Shown here: one piece after another, positions 44,857 through 52,593 of the stretch | How the letters are laid out: every line of letters begins with the position of its first letter | Numbering within the stretch: position 1 is the stretch's first letter | Origin: CAYSRC01 sp964446385 | Lineage (GTDB): Bacteria > Bacillota > Clostridia > Oscillospirales > Ruminococcaceae | Direction of reading: 5' to 3' | Length of the DNA: 64,000 nt | NCBI GenBank assembly: GCA_964446385.1 | Contig: CAYUOH010000001.1 | Location: 171,945 to 235,944 of the forward strand | Position numbers and translations under genes: made by a program | The notes under the pieces: generated by a model | The model's input: the letters and a program-made list of their open reading frames with translations, nothing else | Databases searched by the model: none | What the model was told of the DNA's origin: nothing

Positions 44857-45096
44857 ATGTGGCGTAAAATAATTGCAATAATTATTGGATTAGTAACAGG
44901 TGCAGTATTAGGTATAATAATCGGGCTTTTCATAGGCGCTATCATAGGCGGGAACTTTATGACTTCCTTCCAGTTTAACGGGGTACAAGGATATGAAGCG
45001 ACTGGTCAAATCGGAGCTCTTATCGGCGTTATTATTGGACCTGTATTGGGGATTATAGCTGCATTGAAAATTGCCGGCCATAAGGGGAAGAAATAA
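44857..45096 (+). CDS. Small glycine-zipper membrane protein
   Basis: A 79-residue protein with two long hydrophobic helices (about 4-33 and 48-71) rich in GxxxG-type spacing, such as GAVLGIIIGLFIGAIIGG, joined by a short polar loop and ending in KGKK. AAAGGAGGGG is a strong ribosome site. No family is recognised; it could be a membrane stress or pore-forming peptide, but nothing shows this. Confidence 0.65.
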   Translation: MWRKIIAIIIGLVTGAVLGIIIGLFIGAIIGGNFMTSFQFNGVQGYEATGQIGALIGVIIGPVLGIIAALKIAGHKGKK

Positions 45097-45131
45097 GAGG
45101 AAACATAGGTTTCTTCATTTTACCTCAAATA

Positions 45132-45566
45132 TTATTCATCGTTTTTGCATTTTACGATAGCTTCTGTCACATCTTTTATTACAATTTCACCATTTTGATT
45201 GTAAACATCAACAGAAACTTCAACAAGACCGTTTCTTTCACTGCGTTTTAAAAGTTTAGTTATTGTTACTTTACCGGTGAGAATATCATTTGCATAAACT
45301 GGTTTTATCCATTCTATTTTTGTGGACTTTCCTGCGAGCAATTCCTTGCTAAAAAAGTCAACCTCAAGATATTTTGCCCAAACCGACATAAAGGACATTA
45401 CGCCGGGTGCAATAAGTTCGCCGAAAGATGTGCTTTTAGCATACTTGTCATCGGTATGAAGCGGGATATTATCATAATCACGGGCAAAAGCCATCATTTT
45501 TTCTTTTTCAATGACGGCAGGAGCAGTATCTACTGTCATACCAAGTTTAAGTTCATCAAAATACAT
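45132..45566 (-). CDS. MaoC-like (R)-specific enoyl hydratase family protein
   Basis: A 144-residue hot-dog-fold protein. DYDNIPLHTDDKYAKSTSFG followed by ELIAPG fits the hydratase motif in which the Asp and His activate water on enoyl-CoA. The ATG at 45566 is chosen: AGAGGT precedes it and the fold starts there, while the longer frame to 45746 adds unrelated sequence. Substrate unknown; no fatty acid or PHA genes adjoin. Confidence 0.82.
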   Translation of the reverse strand: MYFDELKLGMTVDTAPAVIEKEKMMAFARDYDNIPLHTDDKYAKSTSFGELIAPGVMSFMSVWAKYLEVDFFSKELLAGKSTKIEWIKPVYANDILTGKVTITKLLKRSERNGLVEVSVDVYNQNGEIVIKDVTEAIVKCKNDE

Positions 45567-45794
45567 CGCAATACCTCTTTTTAAAAGCATGTTCCACAGA
45601 TTTTCAATGGTGATAAAATAATGTTTATGAACTCTCTTGTTTGCTATAGTATCAGACACATCTGGATTGTACAAGTTCATGTACTCTCTACATACCAAAA
45701 CGAGCAACCGGTACCCGTGACTACTGAACGTTTGTGCAATAGGCAAACCATTTTATTTAGTTTCAAATGTTAAAAAAGGAGAGGAGACTTGAAT

Positions 45795-46532
45795 ATGATA
45801 CTTACCGAATCTGATCTTTCGTGTGGTATTCGCAAACTAGGAGTACATGAAGGAATAACTCTGGAAGTCCACTGTTCCCTTAGCAAATTTGGATATCTGG
45901 AAGGTGGCGCCGAAACAGTTATTAATGCTCTCACCGAGGCGGTGGGAATTAACGGTGCGATCGTAATGCCATCGTTTCGCCTCTCTCCCAATATGCCACT
46001 AACAGATGAAGATCGGGAATTAGGGTTGACAATGAAAATCCGTATTTTATCTGAAAACGAAAGTTGTTCTGCTATGAGCACTGTTTCTGATGCTTTCCGC
46101 CAAAGACCCGATGTGATAACTGGAGAAGGCATCTTCCGTGTATCTGCTTGGGGTAAGAATGCTGATAAGCATTTAAAAGGCTTACAGTACCTGATTGACC
46201 ATGATGGATATGCGCTGCTTCTCGGTGTCGATATTTACAGCTTATCAGCAATGCATTATGTCGAAGATGCTTTACCATACGAAATTCGCGACCGATTCAA
46301 ACCATCTGATGAAGCCAGGTTTAAATATCCTGAGGAGCATTGGATGATTGAAGCGTGGTCGCCAGATGCTAAACCTTGGTACAAAATTCAGGATGAAGCG
46401 TATAGAAAAGGTTTTATTACCGACGATTACATCGGTAATTCTAAGTGCATGTTTTTCAAAGTGCGAACAATTATCGATTTATACCGTCAAGCTTTAATGG
46501 AGTGTCCGCTTGAACTTTATGGGCTTCGCTAG
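45795..46532 (+). CDS. AAC(3)-family aminoglycoside N-acetyltransferase-like protein
   Basis: A 245-residue protein of the antibiotic_NAT family. GITLEVHCSLSKFGYLEGGAETVI, AIVMPSF and, later, SLSAMHYVEDALPYE with the catalytic-type His match AAC(3) and YokD-like enzymes that use acetyl-CoA. Many chromosomal members do not confer resistance, so a drug role is only possible. The ATG at 45795 follows AGGAG; the TTG at 45789 is too close to it. Confidence 0.85.
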   Translation: MILTESDLSCGIRKLGVHEGITLEVHCSLSKFGYLEGGAETVINALTEAVGINGAIVMPSFRLSPNMPLTDEDRELGLTMKIRILSENESCSAMSTVSDAFRQRPDVITGEGIFRVSAWGKNADKHLKGLQYLIDHDGYALLLGVDIYSLSAMHYVEDALPYEIRDRFKPSDEARFKYPEEHWMIEAWSPDAKPWYKIQDEAYRKGFITDDYIGNSKCMFFKVRTIIDLYRQALMECPLELYGLR

Positions 46533-46538
46533 TCTTTC

Positions 46539-46560
46539 CACCTCAACTATGGTTGGGGTG
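46539..46560 (+). terminator. Possible terminator of the AAC(3)-like gene
   Basis: Stem CACCTCAAC/GTTGGGGTG with TATG loop, 6 bp after the stop; the following T-tract is poor. Confidence 0.5.
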
Positions 46561-46614
46561 ATTATTCCCTTTATAATACCTTGACGTTTGGCTGCTAGTC
46601 TTATTTGTATTAAG

Positions 46615-46646
46615 AAAAGCACCTATCGTTTCCGACAGATGCTTTT
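46615..46646 (-). terminator. Terminator of the AraC-type regulator gene
   Basis: On the minus strand AAAAGCATCTGTCG, loop GAAA, CGATAGGTGCTTTT with G-U pairs, then TCTT. It is 19 bp after the stop codon. Confidence 0.7.
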
Positions 46647-46665
46647 GTTGATACTACTGTGTGTC

Positions 46666-47541
46666 TTATTGTTTTTCGTTTACCGCTATCCAGATTTCGC
46701 ATGTGTAATTAGGATCCTGTGTATCAGCAGAAGGATATACCTCAAGCTCTACACCGCTACCGTATTCATAGTTGCTCTGTGGGAAAAATTCTGTACAAAT
46801 CTTCTGATACGTGTCCTTGAAAGCATCAGGCATTTTCCCTTTGCACTGGAACACCGCGTAAGTGTATGTAGGAATTTCTATTACATCAAAACCATTGTCC
46901 GTCACTGGTGCACCGTTATACTCCACTCCGATTCCATACGGAAAACCGGAATCCGCCACCTCTCCCGAAAAGCAAATGCCAAGTATGCCTTGAAGGTTGT
47001 CAAATTTCGCATATTTGCACAGAGTCTCCATTGTGCCGTTCTGACTACTTTCGTTCCAGAACGCCGAAATGTCGGCTGTTGCAGTATCGCCCTGTGGCTT
47101 ATTAACCTGTTTCTGTTTGCAAATAATCTTGAATGCATGTTTTGTTTCGATTCTGTAATCCATTGTGTTGCCTCCAGATAAAATCAATTTTACGGACAAT
47201 CTGGAAAAGGATTTTACATTTCCGCCGCGTCTTGCATCGGTCGGTGTAATTCCGTGAAAGCGCGTAAACGCTCGAGAAAAGCTTTCCGGGGTATCATACC
47301 CGTATTTAAGCGCGATGTCGATTACCTTGAAGTCTGTCCGATGTAACTCATCGGCAGCAAGCGAAAGACGGCGCATACGGATATATTCACTGAGAGAGAA
47401 ACCGCAGAGCATACCAAATATTCTTTGGAAATGAAACGAGGACGAATAGGCTTGCTTCGCCACGGCTTCGTAGTCGATTTCCTCAGTCAGATGAACTTCG
47501 GTATAATCCAGCGCTCTCTGTATTCCGGTAATCCAATCCAT
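46666..47541 (-). CDS. AraC-family regulator with GyrI-like effector domain
   Basis: A 291-residue regulator. The N-terminal AraC DNA-binding domain (about 1-108) has two HTHs, with YSSSFHFQRIFGMLCGFSLS and YGYDTPESFSRAFTRFHGITP. The C-terminal half (about 125-291) is a GyrI/SOUL-type small-molecule domain as in Rob, SbmC or BmrR. The ATG at 47541 follows AGGGAG. Such proteins often control drug transport; no efflux gene adjoins, only the AAC(3)-like gene, which converges on it. Confidence 0.9.
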   Translation of the reverse strand: MDWITGIQRALDYTEVHLTEEIDYEAVAKQAYSSSFHFQRIFGMLCGFSLSEYIRMRRLSLAADELHRTDFKVIDIALKYGYDTPESFSRAFTRFHGITPTDARRGGNVKSFSRLSVKLILSGGNTMDYRIETKHAFKIICKQKQVNKPQGDTATADISAFWNESSQNGTMETLCKYAKFDNLQGILGICFSGEVADSGFPYGIGVEYNGAPVTDNGFDVIEIPTYTYAVFQCKGKMPDAFKDTYQKICTEFFPQSNYEYGSGVELEVYPSADTQDPNYTCEIWIAVNEKQ

Positions 47542-47802
47542 TCCGAGACTCCCTTCCGTATGATATGATTGTATCAGCAACCACCACACAGCTCTTGACT
47601 TTTCGTGCGGTCTGATGTTAATTCTTCTGTTCGAATAAATATATCACAGACAAATGGTGTGTTCTACAGTCAGGATGCTAACCGTCTATGATAATATACT
47701 TTCATTGAGATATATGATAATTCACCTGTTATTTAGATCATCGAGGGATTATCGTATGTTCATTACTTTACACACTGTTCAGTATATTGAGGAGGTGTTC
47801 TG

Positions 47803-48729
47803 ATGACGAATCTTGAATGGTTACTGCTTGGGGACGAAGTTATAGTACGCTTAACCAAGAAGTATTTACTTGGTGAAGAGGTTGAATACAATAACAACGG
47901 CTTAATAGGACGATATCTGGATCTCTATGATAAAGAGACTATGAAATGGGGTAATGGTTACTATGGACCCAAGTGGATTTCTACCAACTATACTCTGCTA
48001 GAACTAAAATACATGGAAATTGATCCTGAAAATGATATTTACCAAAATAGTATTAAAAATTACCTGGATTATTTTCATGAGAAGGATATCGAAAAAAAGG
48101 GGATTGAACATATGGATTTATGTCACACCGGTATGTTTATCCAGTTACTGTCTTATGGTAAGATTCAGGATAATCGATTGAGCGAAATGATAGATTATGT
48201 ATTCGATAAAACAATGCCGGATGGAGCATGGAATTGTAGATGGAACCGTCAGCCAAAGCCGAAGATTTCTTCAGTACACACTACAATCAATGTTCTTGAA
48301 GGTTTACAGGAATATATTGATAACGGATACGAATACCGTATAGGTGAAGTAGAACAGGCAGTAGAATGTGCGATAAACACGCTGCTAAACAGAAAGTTGA
48401 TATTCAAAAAAGGAACCAACACCCCAATACATCCAAGTATGGTATCTCATCACTATCCTTTTAGATGGAAATATGATTATCTTAGAGTATTGGAATTCCT
48501 TACACGCAGAAAACATCCTCTTGATAATCAGATGAAACCCGCAATCGACCTTCTTCATAGAAACATGAAACACGGCAGATTAACTAAAGGAACAAATATA
48601 TCCGGAATAGTTCATTTCCCTATTGAATACGAGCGATTTGGCCGCTTCAACACCTTGAGAGCATATATAGTACTGAAAGAATACGTCCCTTCTATTTTTA
48701 GAGAAATGATTGAACTCAGCATAGAATGA
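47803..48729 (+). CDS. Uncharacterised protein, possibly alpha/alpha toroid
   Basis: A 308-residue soluble protein with no signal peptide. It is built of paired helices rich in aromatic residues; TMPDGAWNCRWNRQPKP recalls the DGxW turns of squalene-cyclase and prenyltransferase-like toroids, and SSVHTTINVLEGLQEYI is a typical inner helix. No catalytic motif is recognised. GAGGAGGTG precedes the ATG. AT-rich codon use differs from the core genes, suggesting transfer. Confidence 0.6.
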   Translation: MTNLEWLLLGDEVIVRLTKKYLLGEEVEYNNNGLIGRYLDLYDKETMKWGNGYYGPKWISTNYTLLELKYMEIDPENDIYQNSIKNYLDYFHEKDIEKKGIEHMDLCHTGMFIQLLSYGKIQDNRLSEMIDYVFDKTMPDGAWNCRWNRQPKPKISSVHTTINVLEGLQEYIDNGYEYRIGEVEQAVECAINTLLNRKLIFKKGTNTPIHPSMVSHHYPFRWKYDYLRVLEFLTRRKHPLDNQMKPAIDLLHRNMKHGRLTKGTNISGIVHFPIEYERFGRFNTLRAYIVLKEYVPSIFREMIELSIE

Positions 48730-48801
48730 AATACTGAAAAGTATAATTGATATGTTACTTTGAGACAACAGCATTAAAATGGCTTCTGTGCAATAAAAAA
48801 C

Positions 48802-48832
48802 GCCGGCATTAATACAATGCTGGCATTTTTTT
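48802..48832 (+). terminator. Terminator of the toroid-like gene
   Basis: Stem GCCGGCATT/AATGCTGGC with a G-U pair, 5-base loop and seven T residues. Confidence 0.9.
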
Positions 48833-48939
48833 CTATTGCGGTTTAAGGATATTGAACTCGAGTATTAAACGGAAAGAAAGAGCAACACCATCGAAGTATT
48901 CTTATCGAATTTCCGGGGGAAAAACGGTTTTTCTTGTTA

Positions 48940-49734
48940 TCAAGATAAAAGGAGTTTATCGTCTGCTTCGTCCGAACCGCTGACTTGACTGAAGAGTGCC
49001 AGGAGTTGTTCTACGGTAAATTTTTTCTTCTCATCACCGGAGACATCGACCACAATGCGGCCTTCATACATCATTATCAAACGGTTGCCGTAGGTAATGG
49101 CATCTTTCATATTGTGAGTAATCATCATAGTGGAAAGGTTATCACGGGAAATGATTTTTTCTGTGATTTCCAGAACCTTAGCGGCTGTTTTGGGATCAAG
49201 CGCAGCAGTGTGTTCGTCCAATAAAAGAAGGTCGGGCTTTTTTAAAGTGGCCATCAACAAAGTCAGTGCCTGACGCTGGCCACCGGAAAGCAAGCCGACT
49301 TTAGAAGTCAATCGATCTTCCAAACCTAAATCCAAAATATTCAGGACTTCCTTAAAGTGTTCCCGTTCTTCACGGGTAATTCCATTCCGTAGGGTCCGGA
49401 GCTTGCCACGCCTGGTTGCAAGAGCCAGATTTTCCTCTATCTGCATATTGGGAGCTGTACCCATCATAGGGTCCTGAAACACTCGGCCAATGTACTTGGC
49501 GCGTTTATATTCCGGCAAATTTGTGACATCCACACCGGCAATTGTGATAGATCCTTCGTCCACCGTCCACGATCCGGCTACAGCGCTTAGCAAAGTGGAT
49601 TTTCCTGCGCCGTTGCCCCCGATTACGGTAACAAACTCTCCGGCTTTGAGATGAAGCGAAACATCACATAGAGCGGTCTTTTCATTAACTGTGCCGGCAT
49701 TGAATGTTTTATAAATATTCTTCACATCAAGCAT
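48940..49734 (-). CDS. ABC importer ATPase (TrpZ-like)
   Basis: A 264-residue ATPase. Walker A is GGNGAGKST, the signature LLSGGQRQAL and Walker B LLLLDEHTAAL, with the switch His in MITHNMKDA. It pairs with the upstream permease and lipoprotein as an importer of the aromatic amino acid type. It overlaps the permease by 8 bp. The operon has no strong terminator after it. Confidence 0.93.
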   Translation of the reverse strand: MLDVKNIYKTFNAGTVNEKTALCDVSLHLKAGEFVTVIGGNGAGKSTLLSAVAGSWTVDEGSITIAGVDVTNLPEYKRAKYIGRVFQDPMMGTAPNMQIEENLALATRRGKLRTLRNGITREEREHFKEVLNILDLGLEDRLTSKVGLLSGGQRQALTLLMATLKKPDLLLLDEHTAALDPKTAAKVLEITEKIISRDNLSTMMITHNMKDAITYGNRLIMMYEGRIVVDVSGDEKKKFTVEQLLALFSQVSGSDEADDKLLLS

Positions 49735-50680
49735 TATGTGTGTTTCCTCCCTTATTCATGTGTTTGCTGAAGAATTGGGTCTTCCAGTAAGGGATTGTTA
49801 GGGAAATTGCAACAACTGAAGCAGAGAGAAGTTTGAGGAAGTTGGAATTTAGACCCAGATTCAGTACTGCCTGAATCACAACGTAATAAATGATAGCACC
49901 AATGGACACGCTAAGAAGCTTCAGCGCGAAATTGTGGAAAATTCTGCCGAAAATCACATCACCGATAATGACTGCAGCCAAACCGATAACGATGGCGCCC
50001 CGTCCCATATTGATCTCACTGGCGCTGGTATACTGCGCCAGCAGTGCGCCTGAAAGTGCTACAAGGCCATTGGAAATCACAAGCCCCAACACCTTGTTAG
50101 CACTTGTGTTAATGCCTTGAGCACGAGCCATATTGGGATTGGAGCCGGTAGCACGCAAAGAGCAGCCAAGTTCTGTACCAAAGAACCAGTACAAGACGGC
50201 GATAAGCACAACAGTAAGAATACCCACTACAAAGATTGGATGACGCCAAATGGGACGATTACCCTTCGCTACATCCTGCACAAAGCGGAGAGACAGCAGC
50301 AGCTTATCTAAAGTTTCGCTGTTGGTCACACTGATAGCTACCGTTGCTTTCATTCCCATAATCGCCATATTGACAGAATATAAGCCCAGCTGAGTGAGAA
50401 TACCGGCAAGAATGGCCGGAATTCCACAAACGGTAAGGAGGATGCCTGTAACAACGCCTGCCAACATACCGGCCAGAACGGCAGCCAACAAAGCCATCCA
50501 CAGATTCATACCCCCAGTAAACAGCACAACAAACACGGCACCTCCGGTGCAGATTGAACCGTCCACAGTAAGGTCGGCAATATCCAAAACCTTATATGTA
50601 ATATAAACGCCGATAGCCATAACACCCCAGATCAAACCTTGGGATATGGCTCCCGGCAATGCGCTGAGAAAACCAAGCAT
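49727..50680 (-). CDS. ABC importer permease (TrpY-like)
   Basis: A 317-residue permease with about eight to nine membrane helices, of the LivH/BPD_transp_2 type: VLDIADLTVDGSICTGGAV, GCSLRATGSNPNMARAQGI (the ATPase coupling loop) and GAIVIGLAAVIIGDVIFG. The ATG at 50680 follows AGAGGA by 9 bp; a TTG at 50701 overlaps that site. Middle gene of the importer operon. Confidence 0.9.
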   Translation of the reverse strand: MLGFLSALPGAISQGLIWGVMAIGVYITYKVLDIADLTVDGSICTGGAVFVVLFTGGMNLWMALLAAVLAGMLAGVVTGILLTVCGIPAILAGILTQLGLYSVNMAIMGMKATVAISVTNSETLDKLLLSLRFVQDVAKGNRPIWRHPIFVVGILTVVLIAVLYWFFGTELGCSLRATGSNPNMARAQGINTSANKVLGLVISNGLVALSGALLAQYTSASEINMGRGAIVIGLAAVIIGDVIFGRIFHNFALKLLSVSIGAIIYYVVIQAVLNLGLNSNFLKLLSASVVAISLTIPYWKTQFFSKHMNKGGNTHNA

Positions 50681-50796
50681 ATCTAAAATTCCTCTATTCA
50701 AAACTGATTCCGAACTATTTAAAAAGCATATATCTGTTATTGCGCTGTAAGGCAGAGAAAGTTAGAACACCACTTTCTCTGCCTTCAGTTCAATAA

Positions 50797-51810
50797 TCAT
50801 TCTGTAACAATTGCCTCATATCCCTCAAGGATGGTCAAGCCCAGATCATCACAAATCACAGGGTTGTACTTTGAGGTAAAAGTAGGAGCATACTCAATAG
50901 GCATTTTACTCACATCAGCTTCGCCGGTGAGGATTTTGGCTGCCATCTTGCCGGTGGCGACACCCAGGTCATAGTAGCTGATAGAGAGGGTTGCAACACC
51001 ACAGCCGGAGCAGATGCCCTCTTCGCCGGCGATAACGGGAACGCCTGCGGGACGGCAGATATTATCAATTACTCCGGTGTTGTTGGCTGCCGTATTGTCA
51101 GTGGGAACATAGATTACATCACTGTTGTCAGCGGCATTCTGTGTAACGGAGGCCATGTCGTTGGTGTCCGAGAAGGGGTACTGGGTGCAGGTCATTCCCT
51201 TTGCTTCCAGGAACTTTTGGACCTCATCTACCTGATACTGGCTGTTGGCCTCAGCAGAGCAATAGAGCAAACCCACGGTTTTTGCATTTGGGAACCATTC
51301 CTCTAGCATATCAGCCTGTTTATCAAGCGGTGTAAGGTCGGAAGTGCCGGACACATTAGTACCAACCAGACCTGTAAAACTGTCTATACCCAGCGCTACA
51401 CCGTATTCAGTTACAGAAGTTCCCAGAATGGGAATGTCATCAGTAGCAGCGGCAGCAGCTTGAAGAGCGGGGGTAGCATTGGCCATAATCAAATCCACAC
51501 CGTTGGAAACGAAGCCGTTGACAATGGTGGCACAGAGGGGGGAGTCACCGGAAGCATTCTGGAAATCAAATTCCACCTGCCCAGGCAGTGCTTCTTCCAA
51601 AGCATCCATAAAGCCTTCGGTAGCTGCATCCAACGCTACATGAGGTGCTAGCTGACAGATGCCGATTACGTAAGTTTCCTTAGAGGGGGGTATAACATCT
51701 TTTCCATTATCATCGGTTGTCGAGTCGATAGTAGTACCTGAAGAACCACAGGCGGCCAGAGTGAATATCATGACAGCGGCGAGCAAAAGAGCAAGCATTT
51801 TTCTTTTCAT
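50797..51810 (-). CDS. ABC importer substrate-binding lipoprotein (ABC_sub_bind / TrpX-like)
   Basis: A 337-residue binding protein. The lipobox LAACGSS (Cys21) ends the signal peptide. VIGICQLAPHVALDAATEGF, GLLYCSAEANSQYQV and YVPTDNTAANN match the ABC_sub_bind family, whose studied members TrpX of streptococci and CD0873 of Clostridioides difficile bind tryptophan, phenylalanine or tyrosine. AAAGGA precedes the ATG. The Phe-rich leader upstream supports an aromatic amino acid ligand. Confidence 0.9.
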   Translation of the reverse strand: MKRKMLALLLAAVMIFTLAACGSSGTTIDSTTDDNGKDVIPPSKETYVIGICQLAPHVALDAATEGFMDALEEALPGQVEFDFQNASGDSPLCATIVNGFVSNGVDLIMANATPALQAAAAATDDIPILGTSVTEYGVALGIDSFTGLVGTNVSGTSDLTPLDKQADMLEEWFPNAKTVGLLYCSAEANSQYQVDEVQKFLEAKGMTCTQYPFSDTNDMASVTQNAADNSDVIYVPTDNTAANNTGVIDNICRPAGVPVIAGEEGICSGCGVATLSISYYDLGVATGKMAAKILTGEADVSKMPIEYAPTFTSKYNPVICDDLGLTILEGYEAIVTE

Positions 51811-51840
51811 GGAGATTTTTCCTTTAATATAAGTTGTTTA

Positions 51841-51883
51841 TTTAAATTAAAATGCGGCTGTGTCCGATTAGACACGGCCGCAT
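51841..51883 (-). terminator. Attenuator hairpin in the importer leader
   Basis: On the minus strand ATGCGGCCGTGTC (51883-51871), loop TAATCG, GACACAGCCGCAT (51864-51852) with one mismatch, then TTTTAATTTAAA. It lies 22 nt after the leader-peptide stop. TTAGAC across that stop is complementary to GTCTAA in the 5' arm and loop, a plausible antiterminator. Confidence 0.75.
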
Positions 51884-51904
51884 CTTACTTACAGCGGTTT
51901 CAGT

Positions 51905-52021
51905 CTAACACGGGCACGAAGGACATAAAAAAAAGTAATAAGCACGAGCCGTAAATCGACCCATGCAAAACAGGAAAAAGGAGAAACCAGTAAAGAAGAT
52001 AAAAAAGATAAGGCTTATCAT
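51905..52021 (-). CDS. Phenylalanine-rich leader peptide of the aromatic amino acid importer
   Basis: A 38-codon frame with ATG at 52021 and TAG at 51907-51905. It begins MISLIFFIFFTGFSFFLF and ends RAYYFFLCPSCPC; 11 residues are Phe and a Tyr-Tyr-Phe-Phe run comes ten codons before the stop. AAAGG precedes the ATG by about 11 bp. Stalling at Phe or Tyr codons when these amino acids are short would free the stop region to pair with the terminator's 5' arm and let transcription reach the importer genes. This is the logic of pheL and trpL; here it is inferred from sequence. Confidence 0.75.
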   Translation of the reverse strand: MISLIFFIFFTGFSFFLFCMGRFTARAYYFFLCPSCPC

Positions 52022-52069
52022 AGTCGGGAATGCCTTTCTGAAAGGTACTCAAACTTAACTATGAAAGAG

Positions 52070-52098
52070 AGTATATCGCTTTAAATCAACAAAGTCAA
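52070..52098 (-). promoter_or_regulatory. Predicted promoter of the importer operon and its leader
   Basis: Minus strand TTGACT (52098-52093), 17 bp, TATACT (52075-52070). Transcription would start near 52063, about 42 nt before the leader peptide. The remaining 52099-52194 holds nothing recognised. Confidence 0.8.
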
Positions 52099-52194
52099 GC
52101 GTATTATCAAATAAGCTCGGTTGTGTGAAGAGTAATAATCAGCGGGCTTACCCTAATGTCGATTATCTTGAAAGCATCAGTTATTCGGGCGTAT

Positions 52195-52241
52195 AAAAAA
52201 GTTACTATTGTTGATACAATATCAGCAACGGTAACTTTTTT
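52195..52241 (-). terminator. Terminator after tRNA-Tyr
   Basis: Stem AAAAAAGTTAC/GTAACTTTTTT with an inner, partly paired CGTTG/CAACA region; T-run at the 3' side on the minus strand, directly after the tRNA-Tyr CCA. Confidence 0.88.
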
Positions 52242-52325
52242 GGTGGGAGAGGATGGATTCGAACCATCGAAGGCATCGCCAGCAGATTTACAGTCTGTCC
52301 CCTTTGGCCACTCGGGAACTCTCCC
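52241..52325 (-). tRNA. tRNA-Tyr(GTA)
   Basis: An 85-nt class II tRNA with long variable arm and encoded CCA. Acceptor stem GGGAGAG/CTCTCCC; anticodon loop CTGTAAA gives GTA (52291-52289 on the minus strand). Confidence 0.96.
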
Positions 52326-52355
52326 ATATATAAACCCGGACGGGTTGTTTGTAGG

Positions 52356-52431
52356 TGGAGCTGGTGGACGGACTTGAACCCCCGACCTGCTGATTACAAA
52401 TCAGCTGCTCTACCAACTGAGCTACACCAGC
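52356..52431 (-). tRNA. tRNA-Thr(TGT)
   Basis: A 76-nt tRNA with encoded CCA. Acceptor stem GCTGGTG/CACCAGC, discriminator T, anticodon loop TTTGTAA giving TGT (52398-52396). The UCCA end fits the TGGA of the thrS T-box. Confidence 0.96.
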
Positions 52432-52447
52432 ATTAATGTGCTCAATT

Positions 52448-52476
52448 AATTTAACACAGCATATATCGTTTGTCAA
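52448..52476 (-). promoter_or_regulatory. Predicted promoter of the tRNA-Thr/tRNA-Tyr pair
   Basis: Minus strand TTGACA (52476-52471), 17 bp, TAAATT (52453-52448), 17 bp before tRNA-Thr. Confidence 0.78.
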
Positions 52477-52593
52477 CAATCCCATATGTAATTTATTTGT
52501 CATATTCTTTTCATATTTTGTTCACAAAAGGTATGGTATACTGATAACAATCCAATGGGTAAAACAACACTTTATTTAAAGGAGAATATAAGA

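Noticed and set aside
45567..45746. Longer N-terminus for the MaoC-like gene
   Set aside because: The added residues do not resemble the hot-dog fold and a good ribosome site stands before the inner ATG at 45566.
45795..46532. Confirmed aminoglycoside resistance gene
   Set aside because: The family is clear, but many chromosomal members lack drug activity; no resistance element or promoter context supports it.
48931..48946. Short CTTGTTATCAAG hairpin as terminator of the importer operon
   Set aside because: The stem is too short and AT-rich, with no proper T-run on the minus strand.
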